Shown in pieces: positions 49,476 to 58,587 of a stretch of 64,000 bases of DNA. The DNA lies in assembly GCF_007830635.1 (NCBI RefSeq), contig NZ_VLLA01000020.1, positions 124,001-188,000 of the forward strand, in the 5' to 3' direction. The position numbers and the translations under genes are program-made. Every line of letters begins with the position of its first letter. The first letter of the stretch is position 1. Origin of the DNA: Bradyrhizobium huanghuaihaiense (GTDB taxonomy: Bacteria; Pseudomonadota; Alphaproteobacteria; Rhizobiales; Xanthobacteraceae). The notes beneath the pieces were generated by a model. The model had not been told where the DNA came from. It did not search any database and saw only the letters and a list, made by a program, of their open reading frames with translations.

Positions 49476-51059
49476 CTATGCGACATCGGCGCGCCCGTCA
49501 CTCAGGCCGGCCTTGCGTAAGCCGTCGAGGAAATGGTCGCGGTCGACGGGGTCTCGATACCTGGCGGCGCGCGTCCGGGCGAGTTCGAGCGTGTTGACCG
49601 GCAGCGCTTCACCGCGCTCACTCAATTCCAGACCTCGCTCACGAATGAAGGCACGCACCTCGACGTCCGCCTCACTCGGTCGATCGGTTTGCGCGTAGCA
49701 CGCTGCAAGGAGCGCGTGGGACCAGCGATCACTCGATCGCGCCTCCCTGAGCACCTTGATCGCCTGTTCGTAGTCGCGCGCCGAATAGAGCGCCAGCGCG
49801 TGATACCAGTGGTAGATATTGGGTGGAAACGGGTTGAGGCGTTTGGCCGATCTGATCCATGCGAGCGCATCCCGCCAATGTCCCCAATAGACCAGGATGT
49901 TGGCAAAGGCGGCGGCGACGTCGGCATCGTTCGGGTTCAGCGCCAGAGCCCGCTTGAAATGAGTTTCGGCCTCCTGGTCACGGTTTTGCAGGAAAAGAAG
50001 CTGGGCGAAGACGCCGTGCGACCAGGCATCGTTCTCATCGAGATCGAGCGCGATCTCGATCTCGTGACGCGCATCATCCAGCGAAGGCGCGGCGGGTGAT
50101 TCCAGGAACGCGGCGCAGACGATCGTCCAGGCGATATTGGCGTGAGCCCGGGCATAGGCTGGATCGAGCCCGACGGCTCTTGTGAAGCAACCTCTCGCAT
50201 CGTCCATGCTCGTCACGGTCAACTGACGCCAGCGCTCGTTCCCCAACAGGACGAGATCATAGGCCGTGATGTTCGAGGTCTGTTTGCCCCTTGCGATCTC
50301 GCGGCCTGCGTCCTCGACGCGGCCGGGCAGCGCCGAGACGATCCTGCCGACGATTTCGTCCTGGATGGCGAAGATGTCTTCGAGCTCGCGGTCGTAGCGC
50401 TCCGTCCAAAGGGAGAAGCCGCTCGCGGCGTCCAGAAGCTGGACGGTCACCCGCACCCGTTTCTCGATCCGGCGTGCGCTCCCTTCCACCACATAGCGTA
50501 CGCCGAGTTGGCGGCCGACCTCCCTGATGTCGGACGACCGTGCGCGGTAGACGAAGCTGGAATGGCGGGCCACGACGAACAGCGAGCGGAAACGCGACAA
50601 TTCCGTAATGACGTCTTCCGTGACTCCGTCGGAAAAGTAATCCTGTGCCGGATCGCCGCTCAGGTTCGAGAACGGCAGCACGGCGATCGACGGTTTGTCG
50701 GAGGGAGCAGACGGGAGCAGCGTTTGCCGGCTGCCATCGAACAGGGCCGCTGCCGGCGGGCCGACATAGCGGTAACCGCGGCGCGGCAGGGTCTCGATCC
50801 AGCCACTGCCGCCTTCGAAGTCTGCGAACGTCCGGCGCAGCGCCGCGATCTGTACGGTCAGATTGCTTTCCTCGACAGCAAGCCCCGGCCAGGCCGCCTC
50901 CATCAGCGCGTCCTTGGCAACCGGTTTTCCAGCCTGCTCCAGCAGCAGCCGAAGCAGTGAGACCGCTCGCCCGCCGAGAGCCAGCGGTTCGGCGTCGCGA
51001 AACAGCGTGCCGGCGTCTGTCTCGAGACGAAAGGGACCAAACTCGTAGATCGTCGCCAT
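49476..51059 (-). CDS. Winged-helix regulator with TolB-like and TPR domains
   Basis: 527 residues. The first 100 residues are an OmpR/CadC-type winged helix: MATIYEFGPFRLETDAGTLF, RAVSLLRLLLEQAGKPVAKD, and the wing RRGYRYVGPP. The middle part (residues about 120-250) begins KPSIAVLPFSNLSGDPAQDYF and is the domain found in adenylate-cyclase-like CadC/TPR regulators. The rest has TPR-like helices (HFKRALALNPNDADVAAAFA, ALYSARDYEQAIKVLREA). There is no receiver and no membrane helix. Such proteins act as transcription activators responding to unknown cytosolic signals. It is divergent from the flavoprotein/MFS pair and may control them. Confidence 0.85.
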   Translation of the reverse strand: MATIYEFGPFRLETDAGTLFRDAEPLALGGRAVSLLRLLLEQAGKPVAKDALMEAAWPGLAVEESNLTVQIAALRRTFADFEGGSGWIETLPRRGYRYVGPPAAALFDGSRQTLLPSAPSDKPSIAVLPFSNLSGDPAQDYFSDGVTEDVITELSRFRSLFVVARHSSFVYRARSSDIREVGRQLGVRYVVEGSARRIEKRVRVTVQLLDAASGFSLWTERYDRELEDIFAIQDEIVGRIVSALPGRVEDAGREIARGKQTSNITAYDLVLLGNERWRQLTVTSMDDARGCFTRAVGLDPAYARAHANIAWTIVCAAFLESPAAPSLDDARHEIEIALDLDENDAWSHGVFAQLLFLQNRDQEAETHFKRALALNPNDADVAAAFANILVYWGHWRDALAWIRSAKRLNPFPPNIYHWYHALALYSARDYEQAIKVLREARSSDRWSHALLAACYAQTDRPSEADVEVRAFIRERGLELSERGEALPVNTLELARTRAARYRDPVDRDHFLDGLRKAGLSDGRADVA

Positions 51060-51172
51060 GGCCTAGAGACACCATTTTTGGCGAAATTTGCAACTTTTTC
51101 CGGTTCGATTCAGGAAACGACCCGGCGCTCCGTGAGATGATCGCAGTGCATCAGCGGCGAGGAGCAAATCGG

Positions 51173-52558
51173 ATGGAGCAGCCGGACAGCGATCTGATGG
51201 GCCAATCGCACGCCGAACCCTGGTCCGCCCTACAGCTGCGGCTCAAAGGCAAGGTGGTCCTCAAGGGGGACGCCGGCTACGACGAGGCGCGCAAGGTCTG
51301 GAATGGCGCCATCGACAAGAAGCCGGCCGTGATCGCCTACTGCGCGGATGCGCAGGATGTGGTTGAGGCCGTGACGTTCGCGAGATCCCACCGTTTCCCG
51401 GTGGCCGTTCGTAGCGGAGGCCACAATGTCGCTGGTCTCTCGGTCTGTGATGGCGGCATGGTCATCGACCTGTCGCGGATGAAACGCATCGACGTCGATC
51501 CGGTCCGTCGCACCGCGCGCGCAGAGGCAGGCCTCGATCTCGGCGAGTTCGATCGTGCCACGCAGGCGCACGGTCTGGCGACCACCATGGGGGTCAACAG
51601 CGACACCGGCATCGCCGGGCTCACGCTCGGCGGCGGCTTCGGCAAGCTCGGGCGAAAATACGGGCTGACCTGCGACAACCTGATCGCAGCTGAAGTGGTG
51701 ACAGCCGAAGGGAAGATCTTGAGGGCCAGCGCGACCGAACATTCCGACCTGTTCTGGGGCCTCCGAGGCGGCGGCGGCAATTTCGGCATCGTGACTGCGT
51801 TCGAATACCGACTGCATTCCATCGGCACGTCATTGCTCGTCGCGTCGGCGCTTCATCCTTACGATCAGGCGCGCGAGGCCATGCGATTCTACGATGAATT
51901 CGCCAGAAACGCTGCCGACGAGGTCAACGTCGATGCGGCCCTCGTCACGCTGCCGTCGGGCGAGCGTTTCTTCAGTATCGCCGGTTGCCATGTCGGCTCG
52001 CTTCTTGACGGCGAGCAAGCCCTTTCACCGATCATCAAGTTCGGCTCGCCCGTCGAGACGCGCCTCGCAACTGTGCCCTATCTCGAGATCCAGTCGGGCG
52101 GCGATGCCCTGTTTCCGCGGGGACGTCGGTATTATTGGAAGGCGCAGTTCCTGCGCGAGATCGGTGCGGGCGCAGTCGATGCGCTGCTCGACGCCTATGC
52201 GAGAGCGCCCAATACCTCCTCGCTGTTGGTCTTCCAGCACGTCGGCGGCGCAATCGCGCGGGTTCCGGCATCCGACTCGCCTTACGCAAACCGCGATGCA
52301 GCGTTCGACTGCTTTCCGGTCGCGATCTGGGACGATCCGGCCGACGACGATGCGAACATGCGCTGGGCGCGCGAGCTGTGGAGCGCCGTCAGGCCCTATT
52401 CGACCGGCGGCGTCTACGCCAACAATCTCGGCGATGAGGGCGAGGATCGCGTCCGCGACGCCTATGGCGAGAATTATGCGCGCTTGGCCGCGCTCAAAGC
52501 CAAATACGACCCGACCAATTTCTTCCGCTTGAACCAGAATATCCCGCCGACGACATAA
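51173..52558 (+). CDS. FAD-linked oxidase (BBE-like flavoprotein)
   Basis: 461 residues from an ATG at 51173 preceded by GAGGAG. Two-domain vanillyl-alcohol-oxidase-type flavoprotein. The PPGGH-like motif SGGHNVAG contains His84, the expected covalent FAD ligand; TGIAGLTLGGGFGKLGRKYG completes the FAD domain, and the C-terminal BBE-like end DPTNFFRLNQNIPP is intact. The second Cys ligand of bicovalent enzymes was not seen at the expected place, so attachment is probably only through His. It oxidises a sugar, alcohol or aromatic compound; substrate unknown. A MFS carrier gene follows directly, so a catabolic or secondary-metabolite role is likely. Confidence 0.87.
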   Translation: MEQPDSDLMGQSHAEPWSALQLRLKGKVVLKGDAGYDEARKVWNGAIDKKPAVIAYCADAQDVVEAVTFARSHRFPVAVRSGGHNVAGLSVCDGGMVIDLSRMKRIDVDPVRRTARAEAGLDLGEFDRATQAHGLATTMGVNSDTGIAGLTLGGGFGKLGRKYGLTCDNLIAAEVVTAEGKILRASATEHSDLFWGLRGGGGNFGIVTAFEYRLHSIGTSLLVASALHPYDQAREAMRFYDEFARNAADEVNVDAALVTLPSGERFFSIAGCHVGSLLDGEQALSPIIKFGSPVETRLATVPYLEIQSGGDALFPRGRRYYWKAQFLREIGAGAVDALLDAYARAPNTSSLLVFQHVGGAIARVPASDSPYANRDAAFDCFPVAIWDDPADDDANMRWARELWSAVRPYSTGGVYANNLGDEGEDRVRDAYGENYARLAALKAKYDPTNFFRLNQNIPPTT

Positions 52559-52561
52559 TTG

Positions 52562-53767
52562 ATGGCATCGGAGCGACCCCAAATGCGAAGCCGCTGGACC
52601 ATTCTTGCTGCTCTGTTCGTCGCTCGTGCCACCATCGCCTTTCAGTTCCAGAGCGTCGCCGCCGTCGCGCCACAGCTTAGCCAAAGCCTGAGCGCGAGCC
52701 TGGCCGATATCGGCGTTCTGATCGGGCTCTATTTTGCGCCGGGCACCGCGCTTGCCCTGCCTGGCGGCGCGATCGGCCGCCGCTATGGCGACAAGGTGAC
52801 GGTCCTCGCCGGGCTCCTGATGATGCTGGCCGGTGAACTGCTGATGACCACGTCGACGTCATGGAGCGTGCAGATCGCGGGCCGGCTGACCGCCGGCATC
52901 GGCGGTGTTCTCCTGAACGTTCTGATGACCAAGATGGTTGCGGACTGGTTTGCCGGCCGGGAAATCGCCACCGCGATGGCCATTTTCATCAACTCCTGGC
53001 CGGCCGGCATCGCGCTCTCTCTGATGCTTCTGCCAGCAATCGGCACAGAGCTCGGGCTCCATGCCGTCAATCTTGCCGTCGCAGGGCTGATCCTGATCGG
53101 GCTTGGCGTCATCGCCTTGGTCTATCGCGCGCCTGATACGGCCGTCGCGGCGGACGGCGAGCGCGGCAGCCTGACCGCCGACACGATCTGCGCCGTGATT
53201 GCCGCTGGCTTGATCTGGTGCCTCTACAATATCGGCTTTGCGATGATCTTCAGTTTCGGTCCGTCGATGCTTGTCGAGCAGGGCTGGTCCGGTGCCGCGG
53301 CCGGATCGACCGTCAGTATCGTGCTCTGGCTCGCCGCCCTCTCGGTTCCGCTCGGCGGCTTCCTCGCCGATCGGACCAGGCGCGGCGAGGCCATCCTCGT
53401 GACGGGCTGCATTGCCTTCGCCGTCCTGACGCTGCTTCTGTCGCGAAGCGGCATGGTGCTTCCCATCATCGTTGCGCTTGGAATCCTCTGCGGCCTGCCT
53501 GCCGGGCCGATCATGAGCCTGCCCGCGCGCGTGCTCGACCAGACAATGCGGCCGATTGGAATGGGACTATTCTACACGGTCTTCTACGCCGGCATGCTGG
53601 CCGGACCGGCCATCGGAGGCAAGCTCTCGACGTCGTTCGGCTCTGCGAGCGCCGCGCTCGACTTCGGCGCCGCAGCGCTCCTGGCTTGTCCCGTTGTCCT
53701 GTGGCTCTTCCGCCGTATCGTTGCCGGCCGCTATCGGCCGGCCCGGAGCGTTCGAGCTCCCACTTAG
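52562..53767 (+). CDS. MFS transporter (cyanate/sugar-phosphate-like)
   Basis: 401 residues, 12 membrane helices. IGRRYGDKVTVLAG between helices 2 and 3 is the conserved MFS loop and FLADRTRRGEAILVTG its second-half counterpart. It starts three bases after the flavoprotein stop, so the two form an operon. It probably moves the substrate or product of that enzyme. Its stop codon overlaps the convergent SDR gene by four bases. No truncation. Confidence 0.85.
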   Translation: MASERPQMRSRWTILAALFVARATIAFQFQSVAAVAPQLSQSLSASLADIGVLIGLYFAPGTALALPGGAIGRRYGDKVTVLAGLLMMLAGELLMTTSTSWSVQIAGRLTAGIGGVLLNVLMTKMVADWFAGREIATAMAIFINSWPAGIALSLMLLPAIGTELGLHAVNLAVAGLILIGLGVIALVYRAPDTAVAADGERGSLTADTICAVIAAGLIWCLYNIGFAMIFSFGPSMLVEQGWSGAAAGSTVSIVLWLAALSVPLGGFLADRTRRGEAILVTGCIAFAVLTLLLSRSGMVLPIIVALGILCGLPAGPIMSLPARVLDQTMRPIGMGLFYTVFYAGMLAGPAIGGKLSTSFGSASAALDFGAAALLACPVVLWLFRRIVAGRYRPARSVRAPT

Positions 53768-54446
53768 AGCGAGCTGCCGCCGCAGATGACGAGCTGCTGG
53801 CCGGTGATGGCGGCCGCTTCCGTCGAGAGAGCAGGAAGGCGACGGCGCTGGCGACTTCCTCCGGGCGAATGAAGCGACCGATCGGCGGCAGTCTCGGCGT
53901 GACATTGGCGCGCGAGGGATCCTTCAGCATCGGCGTCTCGGTTGCGGCAGGGGCGACGACGTTGACCGTGATGCCGCGAGGCGCGAGCTCGAGCGCCCAG
54001 GACCGCGCCAGCGCCACCAGCGCCGCCTTGGTCGCGGCATATTGCCCGCGGCCCGCGGCGCCCGACGCGGTGCGGCTGCCGATGAAGACGATGCGTCCGC
54101 CGTCCGGCAGGCGCGGCGCCAGTGCGTCGGCGAGGCGCGCGGCGACGTCGACATGCAGCCGCCACATCGCCGCGCCGTCGTCATGGTCGAGCGATCCGAG
54201 CGCACCCACCTTGAGCAGCCCCGCGGCATGAACCAGCGCGGTCGGCGCGATGCCTGCCAAGGCGTCGGCAATGCCGTCGACATCGTCGAGGTCGAGCGAC
54301 AGATGATCGAACGCCGGATGGTCGAACGTCGCAAGGCGGCGGCTGATCCCGGTGACCCGCCAGCCGTCGCGCAGCAGCTGCTCGACGATCGCGGCACCAA
54401 TCCCCGAGCTTGCGCCCGTCACCAGCGCGTGAGGCCTCTCGTCCAT
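53764..54446 (-). pseudogene. SDR oxidoreductase with a two-base insertion in a GA/CT run
   Basis: Residues 1-205 are a normal short-chain dehydrogenase: VTGASSGIGAAIVEQLL (NAD-binding), HAAGLLKVGAL, GGRIVFIGS with the catalytic Ser, and YAATKAALVALARS with the Tyr/Lys pair. Then, at GAGAGAG (plus strand 53825-53831), two extra bases shift the frame, and the encoded protein continues as an unrelated Arg/Ser/Pro-rich tail for about 100 residues. Removing one CT unit gives VAFLLSTEAAAITGQQLVIC, ending at a TAA at 53764-53766, the usual SDR terminus. The dinucleotide run suggests slippage; it could be phase variation, a true mutation or a read error. Confidence 0.75.
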
Positions 54447-54450
54447 GGCC

Positions 54451-55665
54451 TCAGCCCCGTGCGGCGCGCGTCACCCATGGCTCGGTCACGCGGACATATT
54501 TGATGGCGCGGCGATGGAAGGTGAAGGCCATGTGGATCGCGCCGTCGGCGGTCTGTTTGACGGACGGGTACGACAGCTCGCGATTGGTCTGGTCGCGCGA
54601 ATTGTTGGTCATGCAATAGCCGTCGCCGGTCTCGACATCGCGCCTGGTCCAGCTCCGTCCGCCATCGGCGGAGACCGCCAGCGTCATCGGCGCCCGCGGC
54701 GCGCCCCAGAACGCGGTGCGGCCGTCTGCCTTGCTGCCGTCGCCGGCGAGCACCGGCGGCAGATCATCCTCGATCTCGTCGTACAGCGAAAGGCGGCGCC
54801 CGGTCGCGTCCCTGGCGCTGGAATCGTTGAAGACGAGCGCGAGATGGCCGTTGCCGAGCCGCGTGAGCTGGATCGAGGAATTGTTGTTGGGAAGCACGGT
54901 CGGCGTTGGCGCCGACCAGGTGCGGTCGTGATCGGAGGACCTGCTCTGGTAGATGTTGTCCGCCCAGCGGCTGCGGAACAGCGCCAGCAGCGAGCCGTCG
55001 TCGAGCCGCGCGATGCTCATATGCACGCAGCCGCGGCTGCCGGGCACGTCGACATCGCGCCAGGTCTTGCCGGCATCCGACGAGATCTTCACCGCGCTGG
55101 TGTCCTCGTCGCCGTTCCACTTCCGGCCCGGCGTGCTGTGACAGTAGAACACGGGCAGCAGCCAGTCGCCATTGTCGAGCACCACGATCGGCTGGCGGAT
55201 GAAGGTGCCGCGGCCGCGCTGCTCGGGAAACAGCGTCTCGATCGGGCCCCATGTCTTGCCATTGTCGCGGGAGATGCGGCGGCGGATCAGGGCGGTGTCC
55301 TGGTTGCCGGCAAGCTGCGCCGTCCACATCAGCCACAGCGCGCCGTCGGGGGCGGGAAACAGCACCGGGTTCTGCTCCGAACGTCCCGCATCGTCCGACA
55401 GCTTTTCGGCCCGAGACCATTGCGTGGCGCCGCGGGGCAGGCGCGAAAAATAGACCGAGATGTCCGACATGCCCTCCTGCGTGCCGCCGAACCAGACGCA
55501 GGCGAGATCGCCGCTCGCGAGCGGCATCAGATTGGCGGCGTGGTTCTGCACGCAAGGGGAGGGAATGAAGGCGTCGAACCGGTCGGGATCGCCCGCGGCC
55601 TGGCGAACGATGCCGTCGGCGGCGATCTCGATGTCGGAGCTCACGATCTCGGTCGCGACGGTCAT
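54451..55665 (-). CDS. Sialidase-like BNR/Asp-box protein
   Basis: 404 residues. Four Asp-box-like repeats (S-x-D-x-G-x-T-W) occur: SRDNGKTWG, SSDAGKTWR, SSDHDRTWS and SADGGRSWT, spaced as in a six-bladed propeller. The FIRQP segment (TFIRQPIVVLDNGDWLLPVF) and EQNPVLFPAPDG resemble exo-sialidase active-site blades. No signal peptide is present, so it acts in the cytosol. The gene overlaps the sodium:solute symporter gene by four bases and is followed by the SDR gene, an arrangement typical of uptake and breakdown of a sialic-acid-like or related sugar acid. The substrate is not proven. Confidence 0.82.
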   Translation of the reverse strand: MTVATEIVSSDIEIAADGIVRQAAGDPDRFDAFIPSPCVQNHAANLMPLASGDLACVWFGGTQEGMSDISVYFSRLPRGATQWSRAEKLSDDAGRSEQNPVLFPAPDGALWLMWTAQLAGNQDTALIRRRISRDNGKTWGPIETLFPEQRGRGTFIRQPIVVLDNGDWLLPVFYCHSTPGRKWNGDEDTSAVKISSDAGKTWRDVDVPGSRGCVHMSIARLDDGSLLALFRSRWADNIYQSRSSDHDRTWSAPTPTVLPNNNSSIQLTRLGNGHLALVFNDSSARDATGRRLSLYDEIEDDLPPVLAGDGSKADGRTAFWGAPRAPMTLAVSADGGRSWTRRDVETGDGYCMTNNSRDQTNRELSYPSVKQTADGAIHMAFTFHRRAIKYVRVTEPWVTRAARG

Positions 55666-57098
55666 GTCGAAGTCCTTTCCACGAATGCATTGGGTTGCGC
55701 CGCCTGCGGCGCCTGGTTAGCGGCAGGAGCGCGACCCAGCACCATGCGCTCGATCGCCATCGCCACCAGCGGCGTTGCGGCCGCGACGTACATGTTGTCG
55801 ATGCCGAAGGGGTTGCCGAGCATGTACCAGACCGTGGTCGAAACCGCCGCGCCGATCAGGCCGGCGGTGGCGCCGCGGTTGCTGGCAAACAGCGGCAGGT
55901 AGAAGCCCATCATCGCCACGATGGTGATCGACAGCCGCAGAGCGCGCGTGAAGAACGACAGTTTCAGGATCTCCGGAATGAAGAACACGAACACCAGCGG
56001 CACGATGCCGATCACCACCGAGAACACCCGCGTCATCTTCAATTCGCGCTCCGGCGTCGGCTTCCAATAGGGGACGTAGAAGTCGCGCACCACCAGCGAT
56101 GCGATCGCGAGCGCGACGGTGCAGACGCTGACGAAGATCGAGGCGACCAGCGAGGTCGTCACGAAGGCGGAGGCGAGCGGCGGCATCTTCTCCAGAAACA
56201 CCGGAAGCGCGTAGAGGCTGTTCATGTCGGGGTAGAGATATTTCGCGGCGACCCCGATCAGGGCGAGCAGGAAGCCCAGCGGCAGGCAGAACGCCGCCGC
56301 ATAGAACGTTGCCTTGCGGGCGTCGTCCGCGCTCGGGGTCGAGGAGATCGCCTGCACGATGAACTGCGTCGAGAAGATCGCGCCGACCGTGCCGAAGGTC
56401 CAGGCGAAGATGGTTGTGAAGCCGATCTTGCCGTCCCAGGTGAAGTAATAGGCCGGCAGCTTGGCCTGGATCGGCGCGATGCCACCGGTCAGCGACATCG
56501 CGACCGCGAAGATGATGAGGATGCCGACGACCTTGAAGGCGCTGTGCAGGATCGTCACCCAGGCGACGCCCTTCAATCCGCCGAACACGTAGTAGAAGGT
56601 CGAGACCACCGCGATGATGCACATCGCGACCGGCAGGCTGACATGCAGCGCTGTCGCGATCGCGGCCGCGCCGCTGACGTAATTGCCGACATTTACCAGC
56701 AGCAGCGCGTAGATCATGATCACGGACACCGTGAGCATGGTCGACTTGCCGTACTTCTGCGCGATCGCGGCGGAGATGGTGTATTCGCCGGAATTGTAGA
56801 GCTTCTTCACCATCAACAGGCCGAACAGCAGAAAGCCGATCGAGGCGCCGAGCACGGCCCACCCCGCCGCCATGCCGGACTGGAACGCTTCCTGCGCCGT
56901 GCCGACGGTCGACTTGGCGCCGACGAACTCGGACATCATCAGCACGCCGACGACCACGGCCGGCATGGCGCGGGCGGCGGTCATGAACTGGTCGCTGGTC
57001 CGGCTGCGCAGCTTGAGCGTGAGCCAGGATGTGAATGCGATGTAGACGACGATCATCGCGACGATGAGCGTGCTGTCGCCATTGAGGATGGCTTGCAT
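55662..57098 (-). CDS. Sodium:solute symporter
   Basis: 478 residues with 13-14 membrane helices, from an ATG at 57098 preceded by CGAGGAAACG. The layout and motifs (RTSDQFMTAARAMPAVVVGV, SEFVGAKSTVGTAQEAFQSG, FGTVGAIFSTQFIVQAISST) match the SSS family, which co-transports sugars, sialic acids or carboxylates with Na+. It is the first gene of the unit with the sialidase-like protein and SDR, and probably brings in their substrate. Upstream of it, at 57163-57185, are GTTC/GAAC palindromes that may be its operator. The large open frames on the other strand are shadows. Confidence 0.86.
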   Translation of the reverse strand: MQAILNGDSTLIVAMIVVYIAFTSWLTLKLRSRTSDQFMTAARAMPAVVVGVLMMSEFVGAKSTVGTAQEAFQSGMAAGWAVLGASIGFLLFGLLMVKKLYNSGEYTISAAIAQKYGKSTMLTVSVIMIYALLLVNVGNYVSGAAAIATALHVSLPVAMCIIAVVSTFYYVFGGLKGVAWVTILHSAFKVVGILIIFAVAMSLTGGIAPIQAKLPAYYFTWDGKIGFTTIFAWTFGTVGAIFSTQFIVQAISSTPSADDARKATFYAAAFCLPLGFLLALIGVAAKYLYPDMNSLYALPVFLEKMPPLASAFVTTSLVASIFVSVCTVALAIASLVVRDFYVPYWKPTPERELKMTRVFSVVIGIVPLVFVFFIPEILKLSFFTRALRLSITIVAMMGFYLPLFASNRGATAGLIGAAVSTTVWYMLGNPFGIDNMYVAAATPLVAMAIERMVLGRAPAANQAPQAAQPNAFVERTST

Positions 57099-57162
57099 CG
57101 GTGACGTTTCCTCGGGTGACGCGGATGCGGTGTTGTGAGCCCGCCTTGCGCAGATTTGCGTT

Positions 57163-57185
57163 GTTCGGAATGCGAACAATTGTTC
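57163..57185. promoter_or_regulatory. GTTC/GAAC dyads upstream of the symporter operon
   Basis: GTTCG-N5-CGAAC is immediately followed by the perfect palindrome GAACAATTGTTC, so three half-sites lie in 23 bases. They are 65-87 bases upstream of the symporter start codon in an AT-richer stretch. Such arrays are typical operators of IclR- or GntR-type repressors; no such regulator gene is adjacent. Confidence 0.5.
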
Positions 57186-57439
57186 TATAAGCTCATTAGA
57201 CCTGCGCGGACGCGATGCGTCAAGCGCACGGGCTGGGCATGGCGGCGGATGCGCCCCATTGGGAGTGCATTGCCGCAGCATGTTCAAAGGGTTGCAGAGA
57301 GCAGACCAGGGACTTGCCGGAACCGGGAATGCGCCGCCAGTCGAACGGCTCAGGAGTGCGTCGGGCTTCGGATTGCCGCGCCGGCATCGATCGTCCGCGA
57401 TTGCAGACGACGGTCGGCGGGACGCGCGACCAGAAGATA

Positions 57440-58162
57440 AAGACCCAGGGCGAGGAGCGACGAGGCGGTCGCCGACAGCTTCTGCGCCGGATGTCACTCG
57501 AACAGCGGCGTGCTGTCGGGTGGCGGCGACGTCGGCAGGGACCTCCCGCTTCCCATCGGCTCCTTCGTGCCCGCGAACCTGACCCCTGCAGGAGCGTTGA
57601 AGCATTGGTCCGACGGCCAGATCTTTCGCGCCATTCGCAATGGCGTCGACGCGCGCAGGCGATGGCTCGCGATCATGTCCTTCACCAATGCCGGCCGGCT
57701 CAGTGACGAGGACACCCATGCCGTGATCGCCTATATCCGCAGCCTGCCCGCGAGCGGCGTGCAGACGCCGGAGCCTCCGGATCGCTTCAGCCTGCTGGGT
57801 CTGGCAATGCTCGGCGCCGGACTGCTGCCGGATGCCAAGCCGGTGTTCACCGGTGTGATCATCGCGCCGCCGAAGGGCCGACGGCCCGTTACGGCAGGTA
57901 CCTGCTGTCCTATCAGGATTGCCGTGAATGTCACGGCAAGGATCTCGCGGGCGGCGTGCCCGGACAATTGCCGCCGCTCGGGCCCGACCTCGGTGTCGTC
58001 AGGGAGTGGAGCCAGGCGCAGTTCATCGCCACCATGCGCACGGGTGTCGATCCGAACGGACACCGGCTCAGCGAGCAAATGCCGTGGCGGCCGATCGGGC
58101 GGATGGACGACGACGAGCTCGCTGCGATCTATCAGTATCTCGTGGGTCTGACCCGCTCCTGA
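57440..58162 (+). pseudogene. Multihaem cytochrome c gene, broken
   Basis: Two haem-c motifs are present in different frames. The first, CAGCH in ADSFCAGCHSNSGVLSGGGD, lies at about 57483-57497, with no start codon and a TAA just upstream (about 57436). Its frame continues through HWSDGQIFRAIRNGVDARRR and DTHAVIAYIRSLPASG. After CC at 57878-57879, one base is missing; the second motif, CRECH in YLLSYQDCRECHGKDLAGG, is in the next frame and reads to MRTGVDPNGHRLSEQMPWRP and a TGA at 58160. The gene has lost its 5' end and has a frameshift. The original protein was probably a membrane-bound dihaem cytochrome c supplying electrons to an oxidase or dehydrogenase. Confidence 0.65.
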
Positions 58163-58587
58163 CGCATCCCGGCGAATGATCGGTGCGGCCGGTCTCGCCC
58201 GGCTGCACGTTCGCGACGTATGTGCACGCTGAACACGCGAGCGCATGGCAGCGCGGCTGCAGGGGACGCCGCGCACCGGGAAGATGCACGCCATCGCCGT
58301 CAGCGACGCGGTCCGTCGTCACCGCCGAACAGTCCCTTCGTCACCGGCGAACAGTCATGCAGGCGCGGATACTGGAATCGCTCAAAAGTAGCATTAGCTG
58401 GGATCACAATGCTTCACGTCTGCGATATCCGGCGCACTTGGCCGCAGAAATACCGGGTTACAGCGTCATCAAGGCGCTATGGACGCCGTCGCGCACAGCG
58501 AGGTTTTGGCAGTCCCCTGTACTATTCGAGTGATTGCAAATCTTATGATGCGACTCTGTTGGTGACGACAGATTTTGAGAGAGAAGT
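58163..58587. other. Intergenic region with an 18-bp direct repeat
   Basis: No supported gene in about 425 bases. At 58317-58334 and 58339-58356 an 18-base sequence (CGTCACCGCCGAACAGTC, one mismatch) repeats with a 22-base period, about two helical turns. This is the spacing typical of OmpR/PhoB-type regulator sites, and the response regulator gene begins 230 bases further on. Confidence 0.4.

Noticed and set aside
55695..57104. Plus-strand open frame of 469 codons over the symporter gene
   Set aside because: Very His/Arg/Asp-rich, antisense to an obvious membrane protein gene; a GC shadow.
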